NCBI RefSeq assembly: GCF_012489685.1
Contig: NC_080043.1
Location: forward strand, 61,745,920 to 61,809,919
Source of the DNA: Lotus japonicus
Lineage: Eukaryota; Streptophyta; Magnoliopsida; Fabales; Fabaceae
Reading direction: 5' to 3'
Length of the DNA: 64,000 bases
Numbering within the stretch: the first letter of the stretch is position 1; the number at the start of each line of letters is the position of its first letter. This document shows, piece after piece, positions 35,231-46,228 of this stretch. The translations under genes and the position numbers were made by a program. The notes under the pieces are model-generated. The model was not told the DNA's origin. It was given only the letters and a program-made list of their open reading frames with translations, and did not search any database.

Positions 35231-36451
35231 TTAACTTAATCATTTACTATATTCAATGTATGTAAATTTAAAAATATAAACGACAATTATATGCATTAAT
35301 ATCGTTGGCTGATTTGTTATAAATCATGATATAAATTACATTTGCTGCATTAATTATAATCATTTAATTGTTTTAAGTATTGCTTATTTTTGCATTAATT
35401 AAGTGTAATAACCATAATAAGGCATATATAAACCGAAATCATATAATGCATAAAAAAGTACGAATCACTTGATTTTAATGTTTGATTTTTTTTATACAAT
35501 TAATTTATAAAAATTAGTTCATATCATAATTTTGACAAAATTACTTTAATGCATTAATGAAATGAATATACCTTATTGGGCGGCAACATTATTTTTAAAT
35601 GTTGTAATTAGCCAAAATCTGCGTAATAAATATGAATGTAACTAATTCATTTAATATAATTTGTAATTAATGCATTTAAGAAAACTGTTTTTCACATAAA
35701 TGTTAATTTGTATCATGATTTTTAAAAATTCACTCAACGTAATTAATTTATTAAATTTTGTAGGAAATAAAATTACATTAAATGTTGGTGGTCAATACCT
35801 TTAAACACTTTTGTCCAATTACAATAAATAAATCAAAATGATGGTGGTTAATGCATATAACCTATTTTATGTATAAAGAGAATTTTTAGCAAAATATCAT
35901 GTGATTTTTAATTTATTTCCATTTAAAAAAAAGAAAATGTTGTACGTACCAATTTTTTTAACTATGTACCTATATTGATTATGAGGATTTGATTTTTGTG
36001 GTACTGAATAAAACTGTTTTAATTCCCCATATTGTTTCTTTTAATGCTTGACTTTTTAGTCATTTAAATTTAACTAAGAACCATAAAATTGAAGGAATGA
36101 AAATTAGCAAAAAGTTTTTCTCAAATTTGACTTTTGACATGACTCTTACAAATTATAAAACTGGAATTATTCAAATGAATTGATTTAATTTATTTTGATT
36201 AGATCTGTCTTAATTCTCCAAAATAAACAATATTTAACATTTTGTTTTTGCTAGGCATTCCGTAAAAACTTGGATTTATTTTACTGTTTATGTGTTGACA
36301 TTGGTGGGTTATACAACGTTTATTATTTAACATTTTTAAGTTGGTCTATTCACATACATATTTGAATATATTCTCTGTTATACAACTATTCTACATATAT
36401 ATCTACACAATAAACTTAATAGTCGTGCAACACACGGGGTAAAAACGCTAG
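35231..36451 (+). other. Right part of outer Helitron, no gene
   Basis: AT-rich sequence rich in TGCATTAAT and AATTAATGCATT words, with no coding signal, ending in the Helitron hairpin and CTAG. Confidence 0.6.
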
Positions 36452-36545
36452 TATTAATAGATACTCACATCCAATTAAGGATTTTGATGAAATTATATTT
36501 GACAATCACAATGCAAATCTTTATTTATTAGTATGAGTATGCATG
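36452..36545 (+). repeat. Segmental repeat, copy Q part 3
   Basis: TTAATAGATACTCACATCC through CAATGCAAATCTTTATTTAT matches 56372-56455 in copy S nearly word for word. Confidence 0.85.
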
Positions 36546-36944
36546 CCTCAACATGCACAAATAATTGTACGAAACAATGTTGCTACGATAGATCGATTTC
36601 GATATCTATTAACTTAGTATATTTCTTCTACGGTTGGATAAAATGGAATTTGATAAAATGAATTTTAAAAGAATAAATGTTTATGTTCTGGGCCGGTGTT
36701 TTGGGAGACTCGTCAGTCGACCACCTCTTGGGTCGATCATGCTGCCTTTCTCCCAATCGTCACGGGCCAACTAAGGCCTGGATCGGTATGCTCAAAATCA
36801 AATCAAATAACAATATGAAGAACTTATTCTCTTTGCAATTTTAATTAAATTTTTTCATATGTAAAAAATATTGGTCAACAAATCTGTAACCAGCGAGTAA
36901 AGCGGAATAACTCATATAGGGTCGTATCAAAATGGACAAGGTAT

Positions 36945-37290
36945 TATAAAGTTGACGTCTTGATTTCCCCCCAAAATTAAATATTCAAAGTGAGACGAAA
37001 TATAAATGTCGTCCCCACATTGCGACAAAATGCAAACTCCGTCCCAAAGAAAAAAGATAATCTTTTAAAGAAACATTTGTGACGGAAAATTATTGCCAAC
37101 TCCGTCACAAATTGGGATAGAATAATTAGATTATTGCATCCCAATGTTGGCGCCTTGATTTCCCCCCAAAACTAAATATTCAAATAGGGACGGAATATAA
37201 ATGTCGTCCCCACATTGCGACGGTTTATATGACTGCGTCACTAAATTGTGACAGAATACAAACTTCGTCCCAAAAAAATTATACTTTTAA
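36945..37290. repeat. CACTA-type subterminal repeats, duplicated
   Basis: CTTGATTTCCCCCCAAAAYT...AATATAAATGTCGTCCCCAC occurs twice (about 36958 and 37153), with repeated TGTGACGGAA, GCGACRAAAT and TCCGTCCCAAA words. Such GACGGA repeats are typical of CACTA subterminal regions. No terminus is visible here. Confidence 0.6.
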
Positions 37291-37489
37291 TTGATTGTAT
37301 AGTACAAGTTATCTCTAATACAAAATATCATGTAAAATAAATATTAAATAACATTCTCAACATAAATTAATATAAAAAAAAAACTAACTTCTGTGGACCT
37401 CAACCTATATTCTCACTAGTATAAAAAATAAATTAGGAACGCTCAAACTACAAAACAATCAAATAAAAATATTAAATTATGAACGCTCA

Positions 37490-37736
37490 AACTAACCGAC
37501 TGTTCTGGTTGTAGATAACTTGACAGTCAATTTTACCGAATAAAAGGTGTCAGCGCTAGTTTATCAATTGAAATTATCATTGGTAGGTTGTGCGCTGAAA
37601 TTTGCTACCACGTAATCGACAATTTCCGATCATCAGTAACTTTTTCTAGAGATAACGTGTACCGGTGACCTTAATTACCGAAGGTTTTGCAATCATTAGT
37701 AAGAAGCTGATGGTAAAACCTCGTTTTCTTGTAGTG
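37490..37736. mobile_element. CACTA right-end remnant (in copy R)
   Basis: Ends ...AAAACCTCGTTTTCTTGTAGTG, which reverse-complemented begins CACTACAAGAAAACGAGG. Subterminal words such as ACCGAAGGTTTT and CCACGTAATCGACA precede it. The same end lies at the same place in copy S (54291), so the insertion predates the duplication. The left end was not found. Confidence 0.65.
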
Positions 37737-37803
37737 CACCTCGCTTGTTGGAAACACAATCTCTGAAGGCGCTACAATATCCAGCGAAGGAAAGGGTAAA
37801 CTG

Positions 37804-37929
37804 TCCCCGAGAGTTAACTCAAGTGGTAAGAGTTAGGAGACATAAGGGTGAAGGGTCCAGGGTTCGAACTCTGAGGAGTAATAATTTACTAACATTACTA
37901 GCAACTAACATTTTCCTACAAAAAAAAGT
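37804..37929 (+). mobile_element. tRNA-derived SINE
   Basis: Box A-like TTAACTCAAGTGGTAAGAG (about 37813) and box B GGGTTCGAACTC (about 37860), then an A-rich end. Flanking repeats AAAGGGTAAACTG (37791-37803) and AAAAGGTTAACTG (37930-37942) differ at two positions. Copy S has the uninterrupted site GGAAAGGGTCAACTGCATCC near 54341, an empty-site control. Confidence 0.88.
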
Positions 37930-38702
37930 AAAAGGTTAACTGCGCGCATCCATCTGACCCGATGGAATGCTTTTCCTGCATAGGTTGTAGATCTTTAAAT
38001 TCTTGGTAGGCAGCAGTGACAGTGCATTTAGCACTCCCCACGGGTGATGCCAGTTGACCGGCAAAATCAAGCGCTAGTCACCCAAGTAAGGTATACAACT
38101 TTGGGAACTCATGAATGCTTCAACATTAGAGTTCTCAGACTTGACTCATCTCAAGGCTCTCCTCTTTCGTGCGAATTGGACTAGGGTGGGACCTGTGAGA
38201 AAGCACACTCATCGTATACTTTCTTTCATCTTATGCACTTTACTACCAGACAGAGTGTTAGTGTAGTGGCATTGATGAGGCCAACAAAGACACACTTATG
38301 GGTAGAAGAGTCCAGGGATATTTTTAAAGAGAGTTATCCGCCAATTGATACTTTACTGCACGTAAGAATGTTTAAACCCTCAACCTTTAGAAATGTGAGA
38401 ATTTTTTCTCACATTATCTTTTTTCTCACATTATCTTTTTTCTCACTTATTTTTTCTTCTAATATTATCTCACTAAAATATGATGTGAGTGAAAATGAAT
38501 GTGAAGAAAGAATATTCATATATGATTGATGTTGGCATATTAGCGTGTCATTTTGTTTTTTCTTTTCTCCGAAACAAAAGCTTGTTGTTATTGCTTTGTG
38601 CGTGAACGTGAGCGTACACTAAAAACAAAATATAAGAGTTGTGGGCCCGTGGTGTCCTTGTGTGCCAGGGAGGATCAAGGTGATTTGAGAGCGAATGTGG
38701 GA

Positions 38703-39097
38703 AGGTGCTTGCTGTGGTACCTTATTTCAGGTCAAGGTATGAGTTAGCATAGTAATAAAGACTCATGTATCACATGAGTCAGCAATTGTATTTTCTTAAT
38801 AATGTATCTTAAGATTAATTGCGTCGATTAGATATGTGTTAAGCCTCTCCCTTGATCGAAATCATATCGCTCAGACTCAATGTTAAGGTCGAGATTCACT
38901 GCAATCTCTGCAAGGTCGTGGTGGACGTCAACAAAGGTCGTCGGGGACAGTTGAGTTGCCCAATGAATGAGAGTACTATTGAGACTAGAATTATAACATT
39001 GAGAATTATAAATTCAATTACAACATGTCATTAGTCTACTGAATCACCTAATGTGGGTATCACACCCAAAAAAAATTGCGGGTACCACATAATTCAT
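38703..39097. mobile_element. MITE, TGCTGTGGTACC family, member 1
   Basis: Begins AGGTGCTTGCTGTGGTACC and ends ...GGTACCACATAATTCATC. Flanks AATGTGGGA (38694-38702) and CATGTGAGA (39098-39106) are an imperfect 9-bp repeat. Copy S (about 55115-55135, GCGAACGTGGGAATTAAGG) shows the site without it. Related to 53557-53952. Confidence 0.75.
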
Positions 39098-39955
39098 CAT
39101 GTGAGAATTAAGGTTGTCAGGTTGTGAGATGTGAGTTGTGACCATATAATATATGAGTATTTCTTTTCTTTTAGTAAATCATATCCCCACCGTTCTTCTA
39201 TGCCAGGTGTTATTTATTCCCATCTGTCTAAAATAATTCTCACATTTTTCAGATTTTTTATTTTATAATTTTGGTCTTTTTTTGAAAAAAAAAAGAAGTT
39301 AATTTTGGTAAAATAACTTTACATATATTTTTGTACATTTACATTTCTCTCTTTGCTTCAATTTACTCAGTTTCTTATTGCTCTCCCTTTTCTTTGACAT
39401 ATATCTTGAGGCCTTTTTATTACAAAGGGATGTGTATGACCCTCAAAAAACAATAGACCTCCTTTTCTCACTTTTCTGAACCCGACATATCACAGCCTCC
39501 AAATTTTTCATATCACAGCCTCCAAATTTTTCCTTCTCTTTGACTGTGTTTTGTCTCTTTACTATTGGCCTCATTCTTGAGCTCATGCAGTTTTCTATTT
39601 ATTGATGAACACCATTTGACCTTGTGATCTCTTTTGATTAGTGCCTAAGGTATAGGCAAGTAAGAAGAATCTTCCCTCTTTTGTGTTAGTCCTTAAACTG
39701 GCGCTTTTTCTTATGTTAAATATGCATATGAACCATTTTATATCACAACTTAGTTTATTTTTTCCCTCTTTAATTCTTAATTCTTTTGTTTGAGTTTCTA
39801 CAATAATATTTGGAGTGCATCCAAATAAGGTATATACACGTGGGAAAAGAAGTTTTGTCATTTGTAATTGATGTAACTTAGAATGAACTAACTAATTACT
39901 TTTTTGAGGTAACCAAAATGATTATTAGTGTTTATAAATACTTTGATTTGTGATA

Positions 39956-40309
39956 TGTTAGCATTTTAATGGATTTGGAGTTTTCTGGATGGACTTGGCG
40001 AGACCCTAGGGGACCTCGCCCTGGGACGCTTGCCTGGGGGCGACGCGCGAGCCAGGGAGTTGGGCCTTCTCCCAGGAGGCCCAACTGGCTCACTAAGGAT
40101 AGTTAGGGACGCTTGGCCCAGCCCCAAGTCTATAAATAGGGGGCGGCTATCAATTGTAAGAGACTCTTAGCTCATTTGAGAAATAACAAACTTGAAATTC
40201 AGTTGCTCTCTCTCTAAGCGGTTACACGCTCTCTCTCTCTCTAAATTCTCACATTATAATCCCTTCACTCTAGGTATCATACCTCATCTCTATGTTCTTG
40301 GATAGAACA
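39956..40309 (+). repeat. Gypsy 5' LTR (internally deleted)
   Basis: Shares GGCGAGACCC...GATAGAACA with the 3' LTR but is about 110 bp shorter near its start. It ends AACA right before the PBS, and contains TATAAATAG (40131) and CTCTCTCTCT runs. Confidence 0.75.
40131..40139 (+). promoter_or_regulatory. TATA box of gypsy 5' LTR
   Basis: TATAAATAG, with an exact counterpart at 52129-52137 in the 3' LTR. Confidence 0.7.
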
Positions 40310-40311
40310 TT

Positions 40312-40329
40312 TGGCGCCGTCTGTGGGGA
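40312..40329 (+). other. Gypsy primer-binding site
   Basis: TGGCGCCGTCTGTGGGGA, two bases after the LTR, close to the tRNA-Asp-complementary TGGCGCCGTTGCCGGGGA-type site of Tat elements. Confidence 0.8.
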
Positions 40330-40453
40330 TCGGTAGATTTCGATTCCCGGACTACGTGGATTGTGATTTGGTTGAGAAGAGTTCGATTTTCTGTGGAATT
40401 TTCTTTGATTTTCTGTATTTCCGGCTGAATTCCTGGTTGACGACTAAAATTTG

Positions 40454-42233
40454 ATGGAGAGACGTCGTCGACGACGCGACGGAGAGCTGGAGCAGAGGCG
40501 CGGTTCACCACCGCGTCGCGTGAGAGGAAGGCCGCGCTGGGAGGAGGTTCGTCGCGAGCAACCTGAGCAACCGACTCCTCCTTTGCCTCAACTGCCGCCT
40601 CCTCCTCCTTCTCCAATGCCTCCGCTACCTTCTCCACCGTCCTCACCTGAGCGACAGGGATCCCCGTCGCACTCGCCGGAGGTTTCAGGAGACGGAACGC
40701 CGCTACCTCAGGCTCCGATCACTCACCGAGATTGGAGACCCCTGATCCACAATGTTGATGACATAGGCAACGGAACAATTACTTGCAGGAACAGTTAGAG
40801 TACTATCGCCTCGAGCAGCAAGACGAAGGAGAGCGGGAGGTAGAGGCCGTCGCAGAGTTCGAACCGTTCTCAGCGGCGGTGAGGGAAGTGGCCATCCCGG
40901 ACAACATGAAGAACCTTGTCCTCGAGACGTATAGTGGAAAGACCGATCCAAAGGATCATCTGCTTTATTTCAACACGAAGATGGTCATAAGCACAACTTC
41001 CGACGCGGTGAAGTGAAGGATGTTCTCGTCGACGTTTAAAGGAACAACGATGGCTTGGTTCACGACTCTGCCTCGGGGATCCATCACAAATTTCCGCGAC
41101 TTCTCGTCGAAGTTCCTCGTTCAATTCTCTACGAGTAAGATCAAGCAGGTAACGATCTACGATCTGTACAACGTGCGCCAGTCAGAGAGTGAAACTTTGA
41201 AACAATATGTGAGGCGGTTCAGTGCAGTGTCTGTCAAGATTGAAGAGTCGGAACCACATGCCTGTGCGCGTGCTTCCAAGAATGGACTGCAACCAGGAAC
41301 GCTGAAGAGTAAGTTGAGTCGTAAGCCAGCTCGGTCAATGGCAGAAATCCGTGCTCGAGCGAACACCTACATCTTGGATGAGGAGGACAGCGCTTTCAAA
41401 AGGAAGCGTGCAAAGATGGAGAAGGATGGCGATCAGAGGAATGTATCGTCGGCGAGCAAACAAAGTCGGGAGAAAGAGGAAAGTAGTAAGCAGAAAGACA
41501 AGAAAGAAAAGTCAGTAGAAAAGTTTGCAAAGAGCAACTCTACCCAAAGAAGGAAAGTTTTGAGTGTAGACGCCCGTGGCATCAAGCCGATTCCTGCCGG
41601 CGAGAGGAATCGAGCAAAAGCCTGAGCCCACATTTGACAGAATTGCTCCGGGAAGTCAAGGCGACAGACGCAGTCGAAGAGGGTGAGAGGGAAGCCAACC
41701 CGCCTCGGGCGGCAGTATATAAAACCAAGTGGTGCGAGTACCATCGCTCGGCGGGTCATGACACTGGAGATTGCTTCACGTTGAAAAAGGAAATCGAAAG
41801 ACTAATCAGGGCGAGACGCTCACAATTGAATGATCGGGGTGATCGCTGGAAAGGCGATCGACAGCAGGGAAATCGATATAAAGGAGGCCGTCAACAAGAT
41901 TATCGCAGGCGGAACGATCGTCGTCAAACACCAACAGCCGACAAGAAGGAGACGTTGGCGACGAGAAAGAAGGGAGCTGAAGAAACCTTCAACAAAGATC
42001 TTGAACCGCCGGTTGGGACGATAAATACAATTGTGGGGGGTTTCAGTGGAGGCGGCGACACATCCTCGGTGAGGCGGAGGCATGTAAGGGCGATGACATC
42101 AGTGCAAGAGTATGCAACCCCATTCGGTTTCCATCACCCATACATAGTGATATCATCAGCAGACTTCGAGGGGATCAAGACACATAAAAATGATCCTGTG
42201 AAGGTGATGGTAAGGATCAATAGCTTTAATGTG
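40454..42233 (+). pseudogene. Tat-type gypsy gag
   Basis: The ATG at 40454 opens an Arg-rich then Pro-rich N-terminus. A frameshift near 40790 leads to VLETYSGKTDPKDHLLYF, then a TGA at 41014-41016. MFSSTFKGTTMAWFTTLPRG, ITNFRDFSSKFLVQFS and SETLKQYVRRFSAV follow: this is the Retrotrans_gag capsid domain. A stop at 41623 and a shift near 41630 precede the CCHC-like WCEYHRSAGHDTGDCFTLKK, typical of the Tat nucleocapsid/protease junction. Gag packages the element RNA in virus-like particles. With several stops and shifts this copy is inactive. Confidence 0.88.
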
Positions 42234-42707
42234 TGAAGAGTACTTTTGGACCAGGGAAGTTCTGCGGATATTATTTACGGTGATGTGTTCGACCAGTTGG
42301 GATTAACAGATAAGGACTTGACGCCGTACATTGGGACTCTGGTAGGCTTCTTAGGAGAACAGGTCTGGGTGCGTGGCTACTTGGATTTAGACACGATTTT
42401 TGGTATTGATGAGAACGCCAAGCTTTTGCGTGTAAGGTATTTGGTATTGCAGGTCGTGGCATCATACAATGTCATCATCGGACGGAACACGTTAAATCGT
42501 CTCTGCGCAACGATATCAACGACTCACCTGGCGGTGAAGTACCCACTGATCTGCGGAAAGGTGGGGAAAATCGTGGTAGATCAGCGGATGGCGAGGGAAT
42601 GCTATAACACTTGCCTTAGTTTGTATGGAAAGAAGGGAGCTAGCGATGGACACAGGTGCCACGAGATCGAGATCTTAGGAGGCGGTCAAGGTTGGTCGGA
42701 CGTGTAG
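42234..42707 (+). pseudogene. Gypsy aspartic protease
   Basis: A TGA at 42234-42236, probably a CGA-to-TGA change, breaks the link from gag. Immediately after it comes VLLDQGSSADIIYGDVFDQL, with the catalytic DQGSSAD motif of Tat-type proteases, then YNVIIGRNTLNRLCATISTT, the conserved C-terminal protease block. The enzyme would cleave the gag-pol polyprotein. Beyond it no RT signature (YxDD) occurs before the antisense ORF. Confidence 0.88.
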
Positions 42708-43634
42708 GACCAGGGGCGAAGCGACGCAGAAAGATTGGAGCAGATGGTTGACCAAAAGAATGAGAGACTGAGGAGCAGCTGAGGTCAGAGAAGGCTAGAT
42801 GGTAGGACGGGAAGAGATGGGCAGTTCACTGATGCCCATGCGGAGGAACGCTGGGAGAACATAATCGAGGACTTGAAAATGTACAAATTTAGCAGAGGAG
42901 TGTTGGCGATTGAGCCTAGGCTCACGGCTTGTCAGGAGAGGCGCCTAGAGAGGCTGGTGGAGGACAATTTTGACTTCTTTAATTGGAGTCAAAAAGGTGC
43001 GGCGCTCTGGGGATTGCCCAGGTTTAGGAAGCCGACTCTTTTAGGCGCGAACCAAGTGAAGAACAGAGGAAAAGGGGTAGTGATGCAAGATGTGGTTCGG
43101 CTGGATCTACAACAGGGAGGCGTTGAACGAAGCACATGGGGAACATTTGAGCAACCCCGGAGCAAACCGGAGAAGGTAGGGAAACGGAGCCGAGCGCACA
43201 GCCGTGAGAGCAAGGAAAAGGGAATGACAGGATATTGGAAACCAGAAGGATCAGCGATTTTCAAACCTTCAGGGCCAGCTCAGCGCAACAAGGAAAGAAG
43301 CAAGTTAGATGAAGATCCTCTTTACCGCGAGGCGGTCCGACGAGGGGATGGGCTACGCCAGGACAAAACTGGCAAGGCCACACCTGATCATACGGGAAAT
43401 ATGGTGTGAACAAAGCCTCAGTTCAAAACTGGGCAAAAGTCCTAGTTTTCTTTGGCACACATTCAAAATCGCCACACGAAACCTAAACTTAAATCGTAAA
43501 ACAAACACGAGGATAAAATATGGCAAGCGATGAATAGAAGAAGACAGAAGGAACTCCAACAAACTTTCATTCATAGCTAGCCCGCACGGCAATATTAATT
43601 ACAAAAGTGGTAAAGGAAAAATCAATACAAGTAG
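42708..43634 (+). other. Deleted pol region and spacer of gypsy element
   Basis: Open from 42873 to 43409 on the plus strand. The start (LVEDNFDFFNWSQ) resembles the segment just before RT in Tat pol (LL..N.DVFAW), and the rest is charged filler with no RT, RNase H or integrase motif. 43410-43634 has no coding signal. Confidence 0.6.
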
Positions 43635-44892
43635 TCAGACTGTATTAATATTTTCTTCTCTTCTTGTGTTTTCAGCAGCCAAAAAGTACTCCGCGTTGAA
43701 GTTTGGAGGATTATCAGGGCCAACCAAACCCTCAGGGGTAACTCTCTTGAAGGCCCTCATCCCGCTGAGATCCAGTCCTTCATAAAGATGCTGGACCTGG
43801 GCTTTAGCAAGGAAGAAACCGCGACCACGCTCTTCCACGGCCTCAGTAGCAGCTTCGATCTCAAACTTCGTTCTAAGGGCTTTAGCCTCAGAAGATGCCC
43901 GGGTTTCCGCCTCCACGATAGCTCTGTCCTTTGCTTCCAACTGGGTTTTCACCGTGGCGAGAGCCTCGTTCGACAACGCCAAGTCGCTATGCAAGGACGC
44001 AAGCTCCTTATCTTTGGCGACACAAGCTGCCCTACTCACGACAATCGCCTCGGCCTTCGTCTCCAATTCCTTCTGCATGTCGTCCAGCTCGTCCTCCAAT
44101 TCATCCACCTTCCCTTCACAGGCGGATAAATCAGTCTCGCGGCCGCTCATCTCAATGCACAAGTTGTTCAGTTTGATTACCTGGGCCGCCACCTGGGTCA
44201 ACAACCTATCACGCTCGTCGTACGCCTCGAGCGTGGCAAGACGATAACTCTCCGCTTTCTGACGGAGTTCCTCAACTTCAGCAACAGAGGCCGAATCTTG
44301 GGATAACTTGGCAAAAAGGCATCCCGCGCTGAGGAGACTCGAAATGGCTTCTTGTGCCACACCATCGAGGTCAGGATTTTCAGGTCCTTTCAAACTACCA
44401 AAGAAAGGGTCAGTCAACATAAAGTCGACAGGAGTAGGTTGTTGGTTCGGAGGGAAGCTTTCCTTTCCTTCGGTGTTCAGGCGGCTGAAGGCAGGAGAAG
44501 AGTGATGAGGAGATGGTGAGACGACAGGAGCCTGATCCTCATCATTGCGACTCATTGGACGAACGGGGGAAGCCCGGGGTGAGCTCACCTCAACTTGTTG
44601 AGATAAATGGTCTGGAGAAGGGACTGGTTAAGAGAGGATGGAGGAGGTGCCCTCAGAAGCATCCTGGCCGATAAGGGTCTCCTTGGGGAGGGGAGGGATC
44701 CCTGCCCTGGCTTCGGGATTTGATCCGTCCTCACCCACCGGTCTCTGGCGAGGAACAACTGTCTCGCCGGTTTTGGTTTTCTTGGTCTTCTTCTTTTTCT
44801 TCTTTAACAGAGGGGTCGCGACTTTGCTTCCTCCGTCCTCGCCGGTTTCAGCTTCTTTGGATTTGTGGGATTTCTTCATTGGGGGGGAAAGA
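43635..44892 (-). pseudogene. Gypsy antisense ORF, C-terminal half (coiled coil)
   Basis: Minus-strand frame from the copia junction at 44892 to the stop at 43635, with one TAA at 44630-44628. It has a lysine-rich stretch (LLKKKKKKTKKTKTGE), then a long heptad-like coiled coil (EVEELRQKAESYRLATLEAY, DELEDELDDMQKELETKAEA) and ends EYFLAAENTRREENINTV. Antisense ORFs between pol and the 3' LTR are known in Tat-lineage elements, with unknown function. It continues the frame at 50036-51354, from which it was separated by the copia insertion. Confidence 0.75.
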
Positions 44893-45110
44893 TGTTAATA
44901 GAATTAGATGGCAGAATTAACTTCCAGCATCCTGCATTTATTTACAACTATAATTATGTGATTCTGTAATTAGAATAGGCTAGCTGTAGGATAGCAGTTA
45001 TAGCAATTTAGCAGATTTTCAGGGATTGTATTATGCTATTTATATCAGAATCCTCCAGCAGGAGAATACACAGTTCAAAGTTCAAACCTATGTTCTTTCA
45101 GAGTCTAACA
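44893..45110 (+). repeat. Copia 5' LTR
   Basis: TGTTAATAGAATTAG...CAGAGTCTAACA, 218 bp, with promoter-like CTATTTATATCAG near its middle-right. Confidence 0.95.
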
Positions 45111-45128
45111 TGGTATCAGTCTTGGTTC
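45111..45128 (+). other. Copia primer-binding site
   Basis: TGGTATCAGTCTTGGTTC directly after the LTR, matching the initiator-Met tRNA type site (TGGTATCAGAGC) in its first nine bases. Confidence 0.8.
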
Positions 45129-45245
45129 TGATCCTATCATAGTTTCCCTGAAAATTCATTGTTCCAATCATAGTCTTGGTTCTCTCTTTTGTCTCAAGGT
45201 TCTCCCGATCAAGTCCAAGTTCCTTTTGTTCCTTGTCTCAGTCTC

Positions 45246-46220
45246 ATGGCTTCAGAAAAATATGACATCTTATTTGTTCGTCTCAATGGAAGGAAGAACT
45301 ACTCAACCTGGGCATTTCAGTTCGAAATATTTGTCAAAGGTAAGGACCTTTGGGGTCATGTTGACCGCAGCACCCAAGCTCCCGATAAGGACAAATTTAA
45401 GACTGAACATGCCAAGTGGGAGGTCAAAGATGCTCAAGTCAAGGCATGGATCATCAGCTCTATTGATCCCAACATCGTTCTCACTCTTCGACCATGCAAG
45501 ATTGTTGCTGATATGTGGGACTTCCTAAAGAAAATCTATACTCAGAATAACGCTGCTCGTAGATTCCAACTTGAGCATGAAATCTCCATTTCTCAGCAGG
45601 AAAGTCTCTCTATCTCTGAGTTTTATTCTCATTTTAAGAATCTTTGGGCTGAATATACTAACATAGTCCATGAGAACTTGACTGCTGAGGGTCTTAGCTC
45701 GGTCCAGTTAGTTCATGAAACTACTAAACGTCGTCAATTTCTTATGAAATTGAGATCTGAATTTGAAGGTATTCGGTCCAATCTTATGAATCGAAACCCG
45801 GTACCCTCACTGGGTTCATGTCTCAATGAGCTATTCCGTGAAGAACAACGCCTCCTCACTCAAACAACCATGGAACAGCAAAAGTCCTCTGTAACAGTGG
45901 TGTATGCAGCACAAGGAAAGCCAAGAGGGCGAGACATAAGCGTTGTGCAATGTTTCTGTTGCAAAGGATTTAGACATTTTGCATCAACCTGTCCTAGAAA
46001 GTATTGCAATTACTGAAAAAAAGATGGTCATATCATTAAAGAATGTCCAATAAGACCACCTAAGAAAAATGCAACCGCATTTTCAGCTTCTGTGCATCCT
46101 CCTATTGCTCCTAGTTCTGTGGATACAACAAATGTACAACATAATGCTTCTTCCCCTGTTCATGCTTTGACCCCTGAAATTGTTCAACAAATGATAATTT
46201 CAGCATTCACTGCTTTAGGG
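45246..46220 (+). pseudogene. Copia gag with broken zinc knuckle
   Basis: The ATG at 45246 is the first ATG of a frame open from 45189. It has YDILFVRLNGRKNYSTWAFQ (gag N-terminus, UBN2/Retrotran_gag_3-like), MWDFLKKIYTQNNAARRFQL and ISISQQESLSISEFYSHFKN. A first zinc knuckle CFCCKGFRHFASTC fits CX2CX4HX4C. The second reads CNY-stop-KKDGHIIKEC: the TGA at 46014-46016 stands exactly where its second Cys (TGC/TGT) should be. The frame resumes through KECPIRPPKKNATAFSAS up to the hAT MITE at 46229. Gag would form the particle and the knuckles bind RNA. Confidence 0.9.
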
Positions 46221-46228
46221 CTCTCAGG

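Larger units (their letters stand above)
22454..36451 (+). mobile_element. Helitron, plus strand, interrupted by another Helitron
   Basis: The 5' end TCTATATACTATATAAAAG follows host A. The 3' end is CGTGCAACACACGGGG, then AAAAACG and CTAG (36448-36451), before host T. Host sequence on both sides belongs to segmental copy Q, and copy S (about 56345-56385) carries the join without the element. Its own content is 22454-25127 plus 35231-36451, about 3.9 kb with no Rep/helicase ORF: tandem repeats (22745-23340, 24430-24880) and AT-rich filler. Non-autonomous. Confidence 0.75.
37384..39880 (+). repeat. Segmental repeat, copy R
   Basis: Collinear with copy S (53404-55820): AACTAACTTCTRTGRACCTC, ACCACGTAAYCGACAATTT, TATCCAGCGAAGGAAAGGGT, TGACTCATCTCAAGGCTCTC, TTTGTCTCTTTACTATTGGC and TTTGGAGTGCATCYAAATAA. 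Similarity by eye is roughly 85-90%, with indels explained by a SINE and MITEs. No shared open ORF. Confidence 0.88.

Noticed and set aside
39595..39861. 88-codon minus ORF in copy R
   Set aside because: Not conserved in the paralogous copies Q and S.
43788..44247. Plus-strand ORFs over 43788-44247
   Set aside because: Shadows of the gypsy antisense coiled-coil ORF.
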